A stretch of DNA of 36,609 nucleotides from Anaerolineales bacterium (GTDB taxonomy: Bacteria > Chloroflexota > Anaerolineae > Anaerolineales > Villigracilaceae). Positions 1 through 7,345 of the stretch are shown piece after piece (the first letter of the stretch is position 1; each line of letters starts with the position of its first letter). The stretch lies in contig JABFSL010000087.1 of NCBI GenBank assembly GCA_013140605.1, positions 1-36,609 on the forward strand. Direction: 5' to 3'. Below the pieces are notes generated by a model that did not search any database, was not told where the DNA came from, and worked only from the letters and a program-made list of their open reading frames with translations. A program made the position numbers and the translations under genes.

Positions 1-456
1 AAATCCCCGCCAGCCGATTTCTTCGCCCAAGCCATCAAATCCCAACGTAAAGACTAAAAACAATATGACAAGTTTCTGTAAAAACGGCGTCTCAGGCGGA
101 CCAAAAGGGAAAACTGCGGACGAAAAGTCAGGCGCAGTGCCTCCTGTCCATTTGTTTATGTTGATTGCAAGGAGAATCACGAACGCGGGCATGAACAGGG
201 CGATGAGATACCATTGAATTCCCACACGCCATCTTAACAGTCTGCCAAAAAGTTCGCGCAGACCTTGCCGTCCATACGTCAGTGACACAATAACGATGGC
301 TGCAAGTGCGGGACCATAACCCGAAAGAATAGCCAGAAAACCAGGAACTTGAATTGAAGTGATGCCGCGCGAAGCGAGTGCTTGGGGAAACCAGTTGGAC
401 CAGGTAAATAGATATGCAAGAAAGAAGAAAAACACGAGCGCGTATTTTTTTATCAT
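1..456 (-). CDS. CPBP-family intramembrane metalloprotease, partial (3' end beyond window)
   Basis: The frame is open for 152 codons from an ATG at 456 and runs off the left edge. The protein begins MIKKYALVFFFFLAYLFTW and has several hydrophobic helices. The last visible residues are GEEIGWRGF, which matches motif 1 (EExxWRG) of the CPBP/type II CAAX protease (Abi) family, where the paired glutamates are part of the metal-dependent active site. The rest of the catalytic domain, including the FxxxH motifs, lies outside the window. Family members cleave substrates within the membrane, but no substrate can be inferred here. It is read away from the ABC-exporter relic upstream. Confidence 0.85.
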   Translation of the reverse strand, partial: MIKKYALVFFFFLAYLFTWSNWFPQALASRGITSIQVPGFLAILSGYGPALAAIVIVSLTYGRQGLRELFGRLLRWRVGIQWYLIALFMPAFVILLAININKWTGGTAPDFSSAVFPFGPPETPFLQKLVILFLVFTLGFDGLGEEIGWRGF

Positions 457-594
457 TTTGTTTTCTCCAAAGGTACCGTTAATTTGAATAAATAAATATG
501 ATAAGGAAACACATTTTACAGATAAAAGTTATTGGTTTTTCTCGGTTAACTCAAGTTCATATCTGTTCCAGCCATACAATCACTAAATAGTCAT

Positions 595-708
595 CTACAA
601 CCTTTCCCCTCTAAACTGTGTTTCATACAACTGACTATATAGCCCGCCTGTCGCGAGCAACTCATCGTGAGTTCCTCATTCGATGATCTTGCCTCGTTCC
701 GTATTTTC
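595..708 (-). pseudogene. Decayed C-terminal tail of a second ABC exporter
   Basis: On the minus strand this stretch encodes a close match to the last ~33 residues of the intact exporter at 843-2789 (RGKIIE-stop-GTHDELL...ETQFRGERL). The nucleotides are clearly alike over about 100 bases. An in-frame TGA at 678-676 replaces the CGA arginine codon of the intact gene, and no upstream exporter sequence precedes it. The block is separated from the intact gene by a palindromic repeat (709-831). It is best read as a relic of a tandem exporter paralogue or a duplicated 3' end, not as a gene. Confidence 0.75.
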
Positions 709-831
709 GTCATTGCGAGGGCGTTCTCCCTGGCACCGCCCCGCCAGGGCAGGTGTGTTTTTTGCCCGAAGCAATCTCCCACACTATACCGGAGATTGCT
801 TCGTCGGAAAGAGCATCCTCCTCGCAATGAC
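709..831. repeat. Dispersed palindromic repeat, family A (copy 1)
   Basis: The ends are inverted: GTCATTGCGAGG on the left and CCTCGCAATGAC on the right. Inside, GAAGCAATCTCC pairs with GGAGATTGCTTC. A related copy lies at 33639-33722 with the same core (GGAGATTGCTTCGTCGG, then an AGAGCA...CTCCTCGCAA run). It is a non-coding REP/MITE-like element able to fold into a long hairpin. It sits exactly between the ABC-exporter relic and the intact exporter. Confidence 0.75.
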
Positions 832-842
832 GGAATTATTTC

Positions 843-2789
843 TTACACCCTCTCCCCTCGAAACTGAGTTTCATACAACTGACTATATAACCCGCCCGTC
901 GCGAGCAGTTCATCGTGAGTTCCTCGTTCAACAATCTTCCCTCTATCCATCACCAAAATTAAATCAGCGGCCAGGATTGTACTCAAGCGATGCGCGATGA
1001 CGATGCTGGTTCTGCCTGCCATGACTCGTTTCAGCGCGTCTTGAATCAATGACTCAGATTCGCTGTCGAGGGAACTGGTGGCTTCGTCTAAAACCAAAAT
1101 CCTTGGGTTCTTCAAAATAACTCTGGCGAGGGCGACGCGTTGTTTTTCGCCGCCGCTCAGGCGATATCCGCGCTCACCGACGATGGTGTCGTAGGTGTCG
1201 GGCAGTCCCATCACAAAGTCGTGGATGTTGGCGGCGCGCGCGGCGGATTCGATCTCGGCTTGCGTCGCATCCATTTTTGCGTAGGTCAGATTCGTGCGGA
1301 TCGTGTCGTGGAAGAGATGCGTCTCCTGCGTCACCATGCCGATCGCGGCGGCCAGCGAGTCGAGCGTCACATCGCGCAGGTCGTGCCCGTCAATGCGGAT
1401 GACTCCGCTGGTGGGGTCATACAGTCGCGGGATGAGATAGGTCAGCGTGGTTTTACCAGCGCCAGATGGGCCGACGAGGGCGATCAACTGTCCAGGGGCG
1501 GCGGTAAAGGAGACTCCCTCCAAAGCGACTTCCCGTGCCTGGGATTTCGGATCAGCCTCCCCGACGATTGATTCGGCGTCCTTCATCCCGTTCTTGCCTT
1601 TGGGCTTTTCAGTTAAAGACATCACGGCGGTCACATCCGCCATGCTTCCATAACGTTTGACTTCCTTGAGCATTGTGTTTTCGTTGACCGCATATTTGAA
1701 GTTGATGTTTTCAAACGCGAGTTCGCCCTGTGCATTGGTAAGAACGAGCGCATCTTTTTTCTCGACGATGTCGTGCGGCAGGTCTATGATCTCAAAAACA
1801 CGTTCGAATGAAACCATGCTTGTTGAAAATTCAACGGGCGCGCCCGCGAGACCTTGCAGCGTGCCGTATAGATTTCCCAAATAAGAACCGAAGGCCACGA
1901 TGGTGCCGACGGTGAATGAGCCTTGAATAACATACCAGCCGCCGAGGCCGTAGACGAGCGCCGTGCCCACCGCGGTGATTAGCCCGAAGATGACGAAGAA
2001 CGACGAGCCGACCACTGCGCGGCGGATGCCAATATCGCGCACACCCGCGGCGCGTTCACGGAAACGCTGTTCCTCTTCGAAGGCGCGGCCAAATAATTTA
2101 ACGAGCAATGCGCCGCCGATGTTGAGGGTCTCACCCATGTGCGCGTTCATCTGCGCATTCATGTCCATGGCCTTGCGCGCAATATCTCGCAACACAACGC
2201 CCAGTCTCTGGGCGGCAATGATGAACAACGGCAGGATCAAAATACTGATGAGGGTCAGCCGCCATTCGAGCGTGAGCATGACAGCCAATAACGCGATGGC
2301 TTCAATTAAATTTGTGACGATGTTGACGATGGTATTGCTGATGGCATTTTGCGCGCCGACCACGTCGTTGTTGAGGCGGCTCATCAACTCGCCAGATTTT
2401 GTGTTCGTAAAAAATCGTAATGACATGCGCTGTAACTGCGAGAACAGAGTCGAACGCAGGTCATAGATCACGCCTTCACCAACGGTCGCATTCAAGCGCC
2501 GCTGAATGACATTAATTCCCCCAGTCAGCGCGGGGATGAACAACAGTGCCACGCCGAGGAGCACGAGTCGATTCACATCCTTGGCGGGCAGCACCACGTC
2601 GATCATATTGCGAAAAATTAGCGGCGTCAGCAGGGACAAGCCCGTGGTCAGCAAAATCGTGGCCAACATGCCTGCAATATGCCACCAATATCCGCGCGCA
2701 TAAGTAAGGACGCGTAACAATAATTGACGAGTCACCTTGGGCTTCTCGTCTCCTGAACGCATGTATTGAAACCAGCCACCGTAGTGCAT
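843..2789 (-). CDS. ABC exporter half-transporter (fused membrane and ATPase domains, MsbA/LmrA-like)
   Basis: The 648-residue protein has an N-terminal six-helix exporter membrane domain (about 30-330) fused to a nucleotide-binding domain. Visible ATPase motifs are Walker A GPSGAGKTT (about 439), signature LSGGEKQRVALAR (about 540), Walker B ILVLDEATSS (about 563) and the switch histidine IVIAHRLSTI. It should act as a dimer exporting lipid, drug or peptide. About 50 extra charged residues (about 368-420, including EKPKGKNG) lie between the first NBD strand (FENINFKY) and the usual VALEGVSF strand; most exporters continue there within about ten residues. The ATG at 2789 follows an AGGAGA site. 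A decayed copy of its 3' end lies downstream. Confidence 0.93.
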   Translation of the reverse strand: MHYGGWFQYMRSGDEKPKVTRQLLLRVLTYARGYWWHIAGMLATILLTTGLSLLTPLIFRNMIDVVLPAKDVNRLVLLGVALLFIPALTGGINVIQRRLNATVGEGVIYDLRSTLFSQLQRMSLRFFTNTKSGELMSRLNNDVVGAQNAISNTIVNIVTNLIEAIALLAVMLTLEWRLTLISILILPLFIIAAQRLGVVLRDIARKAMDMNAQMNAHMGETLNIGGALLVKLFGRAFEEEQRFRERAAGVRDIGIRRAVVGSSFFVIFGLITAVGTALVYGLGGWYVIQGSFTVGTIVAFGSYLGNLYGTLQGLAGAPVEFSTSMVSFERVFEIIDLPHDIVEKKDALVLTNAQGELAFENINFKYAVNENTMLKEVKRYGSMADVTAVMSLTEKPKGKNGMKDAESIVGEADPKSQAREVALEGVSFTAAPGQLIALVGPSGAGKTTLTYLIPRLYDPTSGVIRIDGHDLRDVTLDSLAAAIGMVTQETHLFHDTIRTNLTYAKMDATQAEIESAARAANIHDFVMGLPDTYDTIVGERGYRLSGGEKQRVALARVILKNPRILVLDEATSSLDSESESLIQDALKRVMAGRTSIVIAHRLSTILAADLILVMDRGKIVERGTHDELLATGGLYSQLYETQFRGERV

Positions 2790-2960
2790 GTTTTGTAGTC
2801 TCCTGGTCGTTTTGTCTTCTGGTCTGCTGGTCGTTGAACAATAAGGTTTTGACGAGCAGACTAGTCGACTATAAGGCTATCCGACTAAATCCGCAACTGG
2901 AGAAATGGGGAGGGGTCTTTAGTGTGAAGTGAGGAAATATCCATTTCATGAGCTATTTGA

Positions 2961-2989
2961 TTGACAATTAAACCCAAAAATACTAAAAT
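2961..2989 (+). promoter_or_regulatory. Sigma-70-type promoter of the CBS / deoxyribosyltransferase-like pair
   Basis: TTGACA at 2961-2966, a 17-base spacer and TAAAAT at 2984-2989 give a near-consensus promoter. It would start transcription near 2996, about 40 bases before the CBS-protein ATG. The upstream stretch 2800-2900 holds degenerate CTGGTC/GACTA repeats and no gene. Confidence 0.7.
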
Positions 2990-3036
2990 CCATTCAGCTT
3001 TCAAGCGGCTTCTTATAAGGTAGTGAGGACATAAAT

Positions 3037-3426
3037 ATGGCAAAATTAGTAAAAGACATAATGACACCGCGTAAACGGCTTATTATTTTAGAGCCTCAGA
3101 GCACCATTGAAGAAGCCCGCCGAATTATGCATGACCGTGGAATAAATAGTGTGCTTATACCTCCAGCTGGTTCGAGTAGAGGAGTAATTTGGCGAATTTT
3201 TACTTCTACAGATTTGTTATTAGTACTCTCGCAAGGAATTGATTTGAATAGTGTTTCTGTTCAGGAATTTGCGTCTTTTGCTAGATATTATGCTGGGCCT
3301 GAATGGACCGTTGCAAAAGTAATTGGTGAAATGGCACGTAATGGAGTTCAGCATATGCCTGTTTTAAGTGACAAAGGCGAGTTAGTGGGCTTATTAAGTA
3401 GTCACGATTTATTTGATAATTATTAA
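3037..3426 (+). CDS. CBS-domain pair protein
   Basis: This 129-residue protein consists of two CBS motifs. The first starts VKDIMTPRKRLIILEP and includes IEEARRIMHDRGINSVLI; the second contains VIGEMARNGVQHMPVL with GELVGLLSSHDL. Such pairs usually bind adenosine-containing nucleotides (AMP, ATP, SAM, NAD) and act as energy or ligand sensors. No catalytic domain is attached. The start follows a GAGGA-like site. It lies 17 bases ahead of the deoxyribosyltransferase/TIR-like gene and shares its promoter, so a sensor-effector pairing is plausible but inferred. Base composition is AT-rich compared with the flanking genes. Confidence 0.88.
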   Translation: MAKLVKDIMTPRKRLIILEPQSTIEEARRIMHDRGINSVLIPPAGSSRGVIWRIFTSTDLLLVLSQGIDLNSVSVQEFASFARYYAGPEWTVAKVIGEMARNGVQHMPVLSDKGELVGLLSSHDLFDNY

Positions 3427-3443
3427 ATTATTATGCTTTAAGG

Positions 3444-4184
3444 ATGCACATGATGAAAGCTCAAAAGAAAACCTGTTTTTTTATTGCGCCGATTGGGGAA
3501 GAGGGTTCGGAGTCGCGAAAATGGTCGGACAAAGTTTTGAATTATATAGTAGCTCCAGCAATTAGGTCTCTTGGTTATCAAAAACCTGAAAGGTCAGATA
3601 CGCTTTCAATTCCAGGGTCAATAACGTTAGATATTATCCATCGGTTAGTCGAATATGATCTGGTTATTGCTGATCTAACAGGCCGTAACCCAAATGTGTA
3701 TTATGAACTTGCTATTCGTCATGCCTCACAAAAACCGGTAGTACATTTAATCCGAGAGGGGGAAGATATTCCATTTGACTTAAAAGACTCTCGTACTATT
3801 AAGATATCAGATGATATTGCTAAATCAAAAGTAATTATACAAAGTCTACGTAATCAAATTAAAGAATCAGAAAAAGCACCGATGGTATACACACCTATAA
3901 CTATTTATGCTAAATTGAAAAGTCTCTCGGAAACTAAAGAACCAATCGAAGAAAAACAAGCATTGTTTGAACTTTTGACGGAATTTCATTCTGCCATTAG
4001 TGGAATAGATGCTCGTATAGCGGACTTAGACAAAATTATTAATGATATTAAAGGTGATGTTCAAACTATTAAAGTTTCATCTTTGCCTTCACCATTTGTT
4101 GAGAGGCGGTTGGCAAAACTTGATTTAATTAAGTACAAAGCACAACAAAAAGGCTATATCAAGAATACTACAAAAGACAGCTAA
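3444..4184 (+). CDS. Nucleoside 2-deoxyribosyltransferase/TIR-like fold protein with C-terminal helical tail
   Basis: Residues about 8-125 form a Rossmann-like domain of the nucleoside deoxyribosyltransferase/TIR-like type: KTCFFIAPIGEE near the N-terminus, a basic substrate-region segment, then VIADLTGRNPNVYYELA. In this fold the glutamate of the ELA motif is the position of the catalytic nucleophile, and related enzymes cleave N-glycosidic bonds of nucleosides or NAD. The C-terminal 110 residues are charged and helical, probably coiled coil, suggesting oligomerisation or partner binding. A second possible start (M4) lies nine bases in. It is cotranscribed with the CBS protein. Function is inferred; a nucleotide-depleting defence effector is one possibility. 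Confidence 0.75.
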   Translation: MHMMKAQKKTCFFIAPIGEEGSESRKWSDKVLNYIVAPAIRSLGYQKPERSDTLSIPGSITLDIIHRLVEYDLVIADLTGRNPNVYYELAIRHASQKPVVHLIREGEDIPFDLKDSRTIKISDDIAKSKVIIQSLRNQIKESEKAPMVYTPITIYAKLKSLSETKEPIEEKQALFELLTEFHSAISGIDARIADLDKIINDIKGDVQTIKVSSLPSPFVERRLAKLDLIKYKAQQKGYIKNTTKDS

Positions 4185-4369
4185 ACATCTTGTGCAATCT
4201 TGATTCCGAAGTTATCCTATTTTGGATTTTTTTATTAATTTAAATGTGCTTTTTTACTAGACGAGCGGGTGATAATTGAAAAGTCTGGCATACAATGTAA
4301 ATGCTGCAGTTATCTTAAATCAGTTGATATTAACTGTTCATATGTCTATCTCAACGAGAGGTTTTTAAA

Positions 4370-5203
4370 ATGAAAAAAATTACTGTTCCTGCTTTGCAAA
4401 TTACTCAGCAAAAAAGAACCTTTTGGGTAACCCGAATTTTAGCAAAGGTACTAGTAGATATCAGCTATGTAGCCATTCGCAGAAAATCAGATGAACCGGG
4501 GGCAGTGCAACGAGTCTTAAACGAAGGCAGAATAAATAGCATCAAAGAATTTACACTAAAGGTTGGAGAATTTCCAGGAGCAATAATATTGAACTGGAAT
4601 AACTTAGAAAATCCCATAGAAAAGAATGAAAACAATATCTCCTTCGAGCAAATATCCGCATCGGCTCAAGTTGTCGACGGACAACATAGATTAGCAGGCA
4701 TAAAGGCGGCAATAAAGGAGAATCAAAAAATCGAATCCCTAGAATTACCGGTGGTGATTTACGAAAACCTAAATACTCAGGAATGCGCCGATATTTTCTT
4801 GTCAATTAATACTGAACAGAAACCAGTCTCACGCAGCTTGGTTTTTGATTTATATGGAGTTGCTAGTGAAGCATTAATTGACTTGGCTGCTCAACGTGCA
4901 AGAGATATTTCACTTTATTTAAATGAAGACCAAGATTCTCCCTATTTTGCAAGTATTAAATTACCAAATGCCCCTGTAAGAAAAGGCGGGATTGCACTCT
5001 CAACCGCAGTAAGCGCTTTGAAACCTTTAGTAGAAGAAAAGGGTGATTTTGATCGTGTAGATGTGGAAGAGCTCGAATCGCAAAAGAAAATTTTAACAAA
5101 TTTCTTTGCGGCATTAAGAGAAAAATATAGTGACCAATGGTATGAAAACACCAATACTTTCATGTATGGAGCCGGTTTTACAGGAGCTATCGATTTTTTT
5201 TAG
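4370..5203 (+). CDS. DGQHR-domain protein (DndB-like), main reading frame
   Basis: The 277-residue product carries the family hallmark VDGQHRLAGI (about 104-113), followed by ADIFLSINTEQKPVSR. This is typical of DGQHR proteins, which include DndB, a regulator of DNA phosphorothioation, and DpdB of 7-deazaguanine DNA modification. The frame stops at a TAG directly after a run of eight Ts (5194-5201). Removing one T lets translation continue for 68 more residues to 5408, giving a ~345-residue protein, so this frame is probably truncated. The ATG follows a GAGAGG site. No modification enzymes are next to it, so its role is open. Confidence 0.8.
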   Translation: MKKITVPALQITQQKRTFWVTRILAKVLVDISYVAIRRKSDEPGAVQRVLNEGRINSIKEFTLKVGEFPGAIILNWNNLENPIEKNENNISFEQISASAQVVDGQHRLAGIKAAIKENQKIESLELPVVIYENLNTQECADIFLSINTEQKPVSRSLVFDLYGVASEALIDLAAQRARDISLYLNEDQDSPYFASIKLPNAPVRKGGIALSTAVSALKPLVEEKGDFDRVDVEELESQKKILTNFFAALREKYSDQWYENTNTFMYGAGFTGAIDFF

Positions 5204-5408
5204 ATTTAAAATTATTCCATATTGCAACCTAAAAAAATCATACACAATTAAAACTATAAGTGAAGTCATTAATTTAAGGAAAGAGAACCTTATATATCAA
5301 GAGGTAGTAAAAAAATTAAGCGGAAAAGATGCTCCAAAATTGATTTATGAAAAACTCGTAGCTGTCTTTGAACCTAAAACGGATACAAGCAAAAAAATTG
5401 AATACTAA
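5202..5408 (+). pseudogene. C-terminal remainder of the DGQHR protein after a frameshift at T8
   Basis: Read one base forward of the upstream frame, this stretch continues as RFKIIPYCNLKKSYTIKT and ends KKIEY at TAA 5406-5408, two bases before the next gene. It has no ribosome site of its own, and its composition is lysine-rich like the gene before it. The simplest reading is one gene with a one-base insertion in the T run, by mutation or as an assembly error. Programmed slippage is possible but unsupported. Confidence 0.65.
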
Positions 5409-5410
5409 TT

Positions 5411-6157
5411 ATGCATCAATCTCAGGCTTATATCGACAAGATTGCTTTAAAGATTCAGCCAACAAATATAACTGATTATGTGTTCGACCCAATATCTGCA
5501 AGTGCAATGCAAACTTGTTTATTAACGGATGCGTCTGATTATATTTACTCAGCATCGGTGTCAATAGCAGATGCAATTAATGGCGTTAGACGTGGTTTAT
5601 TAAGTTGGGCGACTGTAAAGCTATACTATTCGGTTTACTATGCGTGCAAGGGAATTCTTGCTGTAAATAGTGTAGGAATAATTTATCTTAATAGGAAACC
5701 ATATATCGTTACCGCAATCTCTGGAACCAAAATTGCGAAGAAAAACGGGCAAACTCATAAAGTTGTGTTAAATGAATTTCATAACCGCAACATAGATAGA
5801 GGCTTATTATCTCAAGAAATTGAATTGCAGTCTCCACTATTTTGGTTAATGGAAAAGCGCGAAACCGCAAACTACAAGAATTCGAGATTCTGGGAACCAG
5901 ATCCCCCCGATCATTTCAAGAAAATCCTTGATGTTGGGATTCGAAAGGCAGTCAATGCTTATGTTACGGATTTTGATTTATATGCATTTGACCCAGAACA
6001 TGCTATCTTGGCATATCCGATAAAAAGTTTGGTAATAGCTTACGACCTGTTAAAGTCAAAAGGCGGACAATGGAGTGATGATGATAAAAAATATGTTGCC
6101 AATCTCTTCAAGGACGACAATGGCATTCTTACTGAACTTCATAGAGTGTTTCGATAA
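5411..6157 (+). CDS. HEPN-like protein of unknown function, paired with the DGQHR gene
   Basis: This 248-residue protein starts two bases after the DGQHR frame ends and is therefore probably cotranscribed. Residues about 60-80 read LLSWATVKLYYSVYYACKG, which resembles the helix of HEPN domains (AYYAxFxAxxAL pattern). A basic patch with GTKIAKKNGQTHKVVLNEF follows. I do not see a clear RX4-6H ribonuclease motif, so the HEPN call rests on this helix and on context. HEPN proteins are frequent in defence and toxin-antitoxin modules as RNases or scaffolds. It is AT-rich like its neighbours and closes the island. Family assignment is tentative. Confidence 0.6.
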   Translation: MHQSQAYIDKIALKIQPTNITDYVFDPISASAMQTCLLTDASDYIYSASVSIADAINGVRRGLLSWATVKLYYSVYYACKGILAVNSVGIIYLNRKPYIVTAISGTKIAKKNGQTHKVVLNEFHNRNIDRGLLSQEIELQSPLFWLMEKRETANYKNSRFWEPDPPDHFKKILDVGIRKAVNAYVTDFDLYAFDPEHAILAYPIKSLVIAYDLLKSKGGQWSDDDKKYVANLFKDDNGILTELHRVFR

Positions 6158-6226
6158 ACTATCATAAATCGAATCTTCCCCCCCTTTGTGACATAATTAT
6201 TTTCGATGGCACTGGAGACAAATCAT

Positions 6227-6898
6227 ATGTTTGAAGTAACCTCTGCATGGAAGTCGGCTTTTCCCGAAGCCCACGCGGGGGTGTTGGTGATGCGTGATGT
6301 GGTCAACCCTGCGCATCAGCCTGAACTGGAAAAACATAAAACAGAAATAGAGGCGGGACTGCGTTCTCAATTTTCCGGGCTGGATCGCGTGGCGATGTCA
6401 GACCTTCCCATTTTGCAGGCGTATAGCGCCTATTATCGCCGCTTCAAAAAGACGTATCATGTTCAACTTCAACTCGAATCAATTGCCTGGAAGGGAAAGT
6501 CGATTCCAAGTGTGTCGGCTCTGGTCGAAGCCATGTTCATGGCAGAAATGAAAAACATGCTGCTAACAGCGGGGCATGATCTGGATGTTCTTCATCTGCC
6601 TCTCACGCTGGATGCTTCAAACGGAACCGAAAGCTATACACTAATGAGAGGGAATGAGCAGGTTCTTAAAGCAGGCGATATGAGCATCAGCGACAGAGTG
6701 GGCATTGTTTCAAGCATTGTGTATGGTCCCGACCAGCGGACGCAGATCACAGATGCAACACGCAATGTGGTATTTACCGTCTACGCGCCCGCTGGAATCA
6801 ATGAACAGACAGTGATGCAGCACCTGCAGGATATTCGGGAATACGTGATGATAATTGCTCCACAGGCACGAGTTGATTTGCTCAAAGTTTACGGGTGA
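6227..6898 (+). CDS. B3/B4 tRNA-binding-domain protein
   Basis: The product of about 223 residues matches stand-alone B3/B4 domains, the fold that makes up part of the PheRS beta subunit. Segments such as LPILQAYSAYYRRFKKTYHVQ, together with SVSALVEAMFMAEM, are characteristic. Stand-alone members are thought to take part in amino-acid or tRNA editing, but most are uncharacterised. An ATG exists at 6206. I prefer 6227 because a GGAGA site lies about eight bases before it and the family begins near FEVTSAW. GC content returns here to the chromosomal level, marking the right border of the AT-rich island. Confidence 0.75.
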   Translation: MFEVTSAWKSAFPEAHAGVLVMRDVVNPAHQPELEKHKTEIEAGLRSQFSGLDRVAMSDLPILQAYSAYYRRFKKTYHVQLQLESIAWKGKSIPSVSALVEAMFMAEMKNMLLTAGHDLDVLHLPLTLDASNGTESYTLMRGNEQVLKAGDMSISDRVGIVSSIVYGPDQRTQITDATRNVVFTVYAPAGINEQTVMQHLQDIREYVMIIAPQARVDLLKVYG

Positions 6899-6937
6899 GA
6901 TGAATACGTTACCAGCTTATAATCTTAGTGGTAAATC

Positions 6938-7311
6938 ATGAAACTCGAATTCAAACGCATGAGCAAAGTAGATTCTTCTGAATACGTCGCCCTGAACACC
7001 AATCCGCTGGTGATGCGGCAAATGCCTTTATCTGATGACAGTTTTGATGAAGCGGTTTGCAGCCAGAAGAAGGCGATGCCGATCTCGGACTTGTCCTTCA
7101 CCCTGATTACTGGGGCATGGGAAAGATGATCTACGAAGAGCTCATCCGCCGCACGTTCGGCGAAATGGGTATGGAATCTGTCACGATCCTGGTCCCGCCC
7201 ACCCGCACACGCATCAAAGGCATTCTGCGTCTTGGCTTTCAACCCAATGGAGAGGTGGAAGTGGGTGGCGAGCGATTTATCCACTACAGGTTGTATGCGC
7301 CGAAAAAATAA
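6938..7311 (+). pseudogene. GNAT acetyltransferase, broken by an internal deletion
   Basis: The first frame gives an N-terminal GNAT segment ending near DDSFDEA. The rest of the domain (QPEEGDADLGLVLHPDYWGM, GILRLGFQPNGEV, RYRL-type end HYRLYAPKK) is in a different frame from about 7050. At the junction (about 7050-7056) the two frames are fused, and the ~25-30 residues that normally hold the central strands before the GGLQ motif are missing. This points to an out-of-frame internal deletion, not a simple base error. GNAT enzymes acetylate amines with acetyl-CoA; this copy should be inactive. Confidence 0.75.
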
Positions 7312-7342
7312 AAAATTCCCTGGCATAAGTCAGGGAATTTTT
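7311..7342. terminator. Bidirectional intrinsic terminator
   Basis: A perfect 12-base inverted repeat (AAAAATTCCCTG / CAGGGAATTTTT) with an 8-base loop lies between the converging GNAT pseudogene and the cysteine-desulfurase-like gene. It gives U-tracts on both strands. Confidence 0.9.
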
Positions 7343-7345
7343 ATG

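Noticed and set aside
591-827. 78-codon minus-strand frame across the repeat and exporter relic
   Set aside because: It runs in a different frame from the exporter similarity and is partly made of palindromic repeat; no ribosome site.
5130-5408. 92-codon frame starting MTNGMKTPILS as a separate small gene
   Set aside because: Its first 24 codons overlap the DGQHR frame out of phase and lack a ribosome site; only the part after the T run continues the DGQHR protein.
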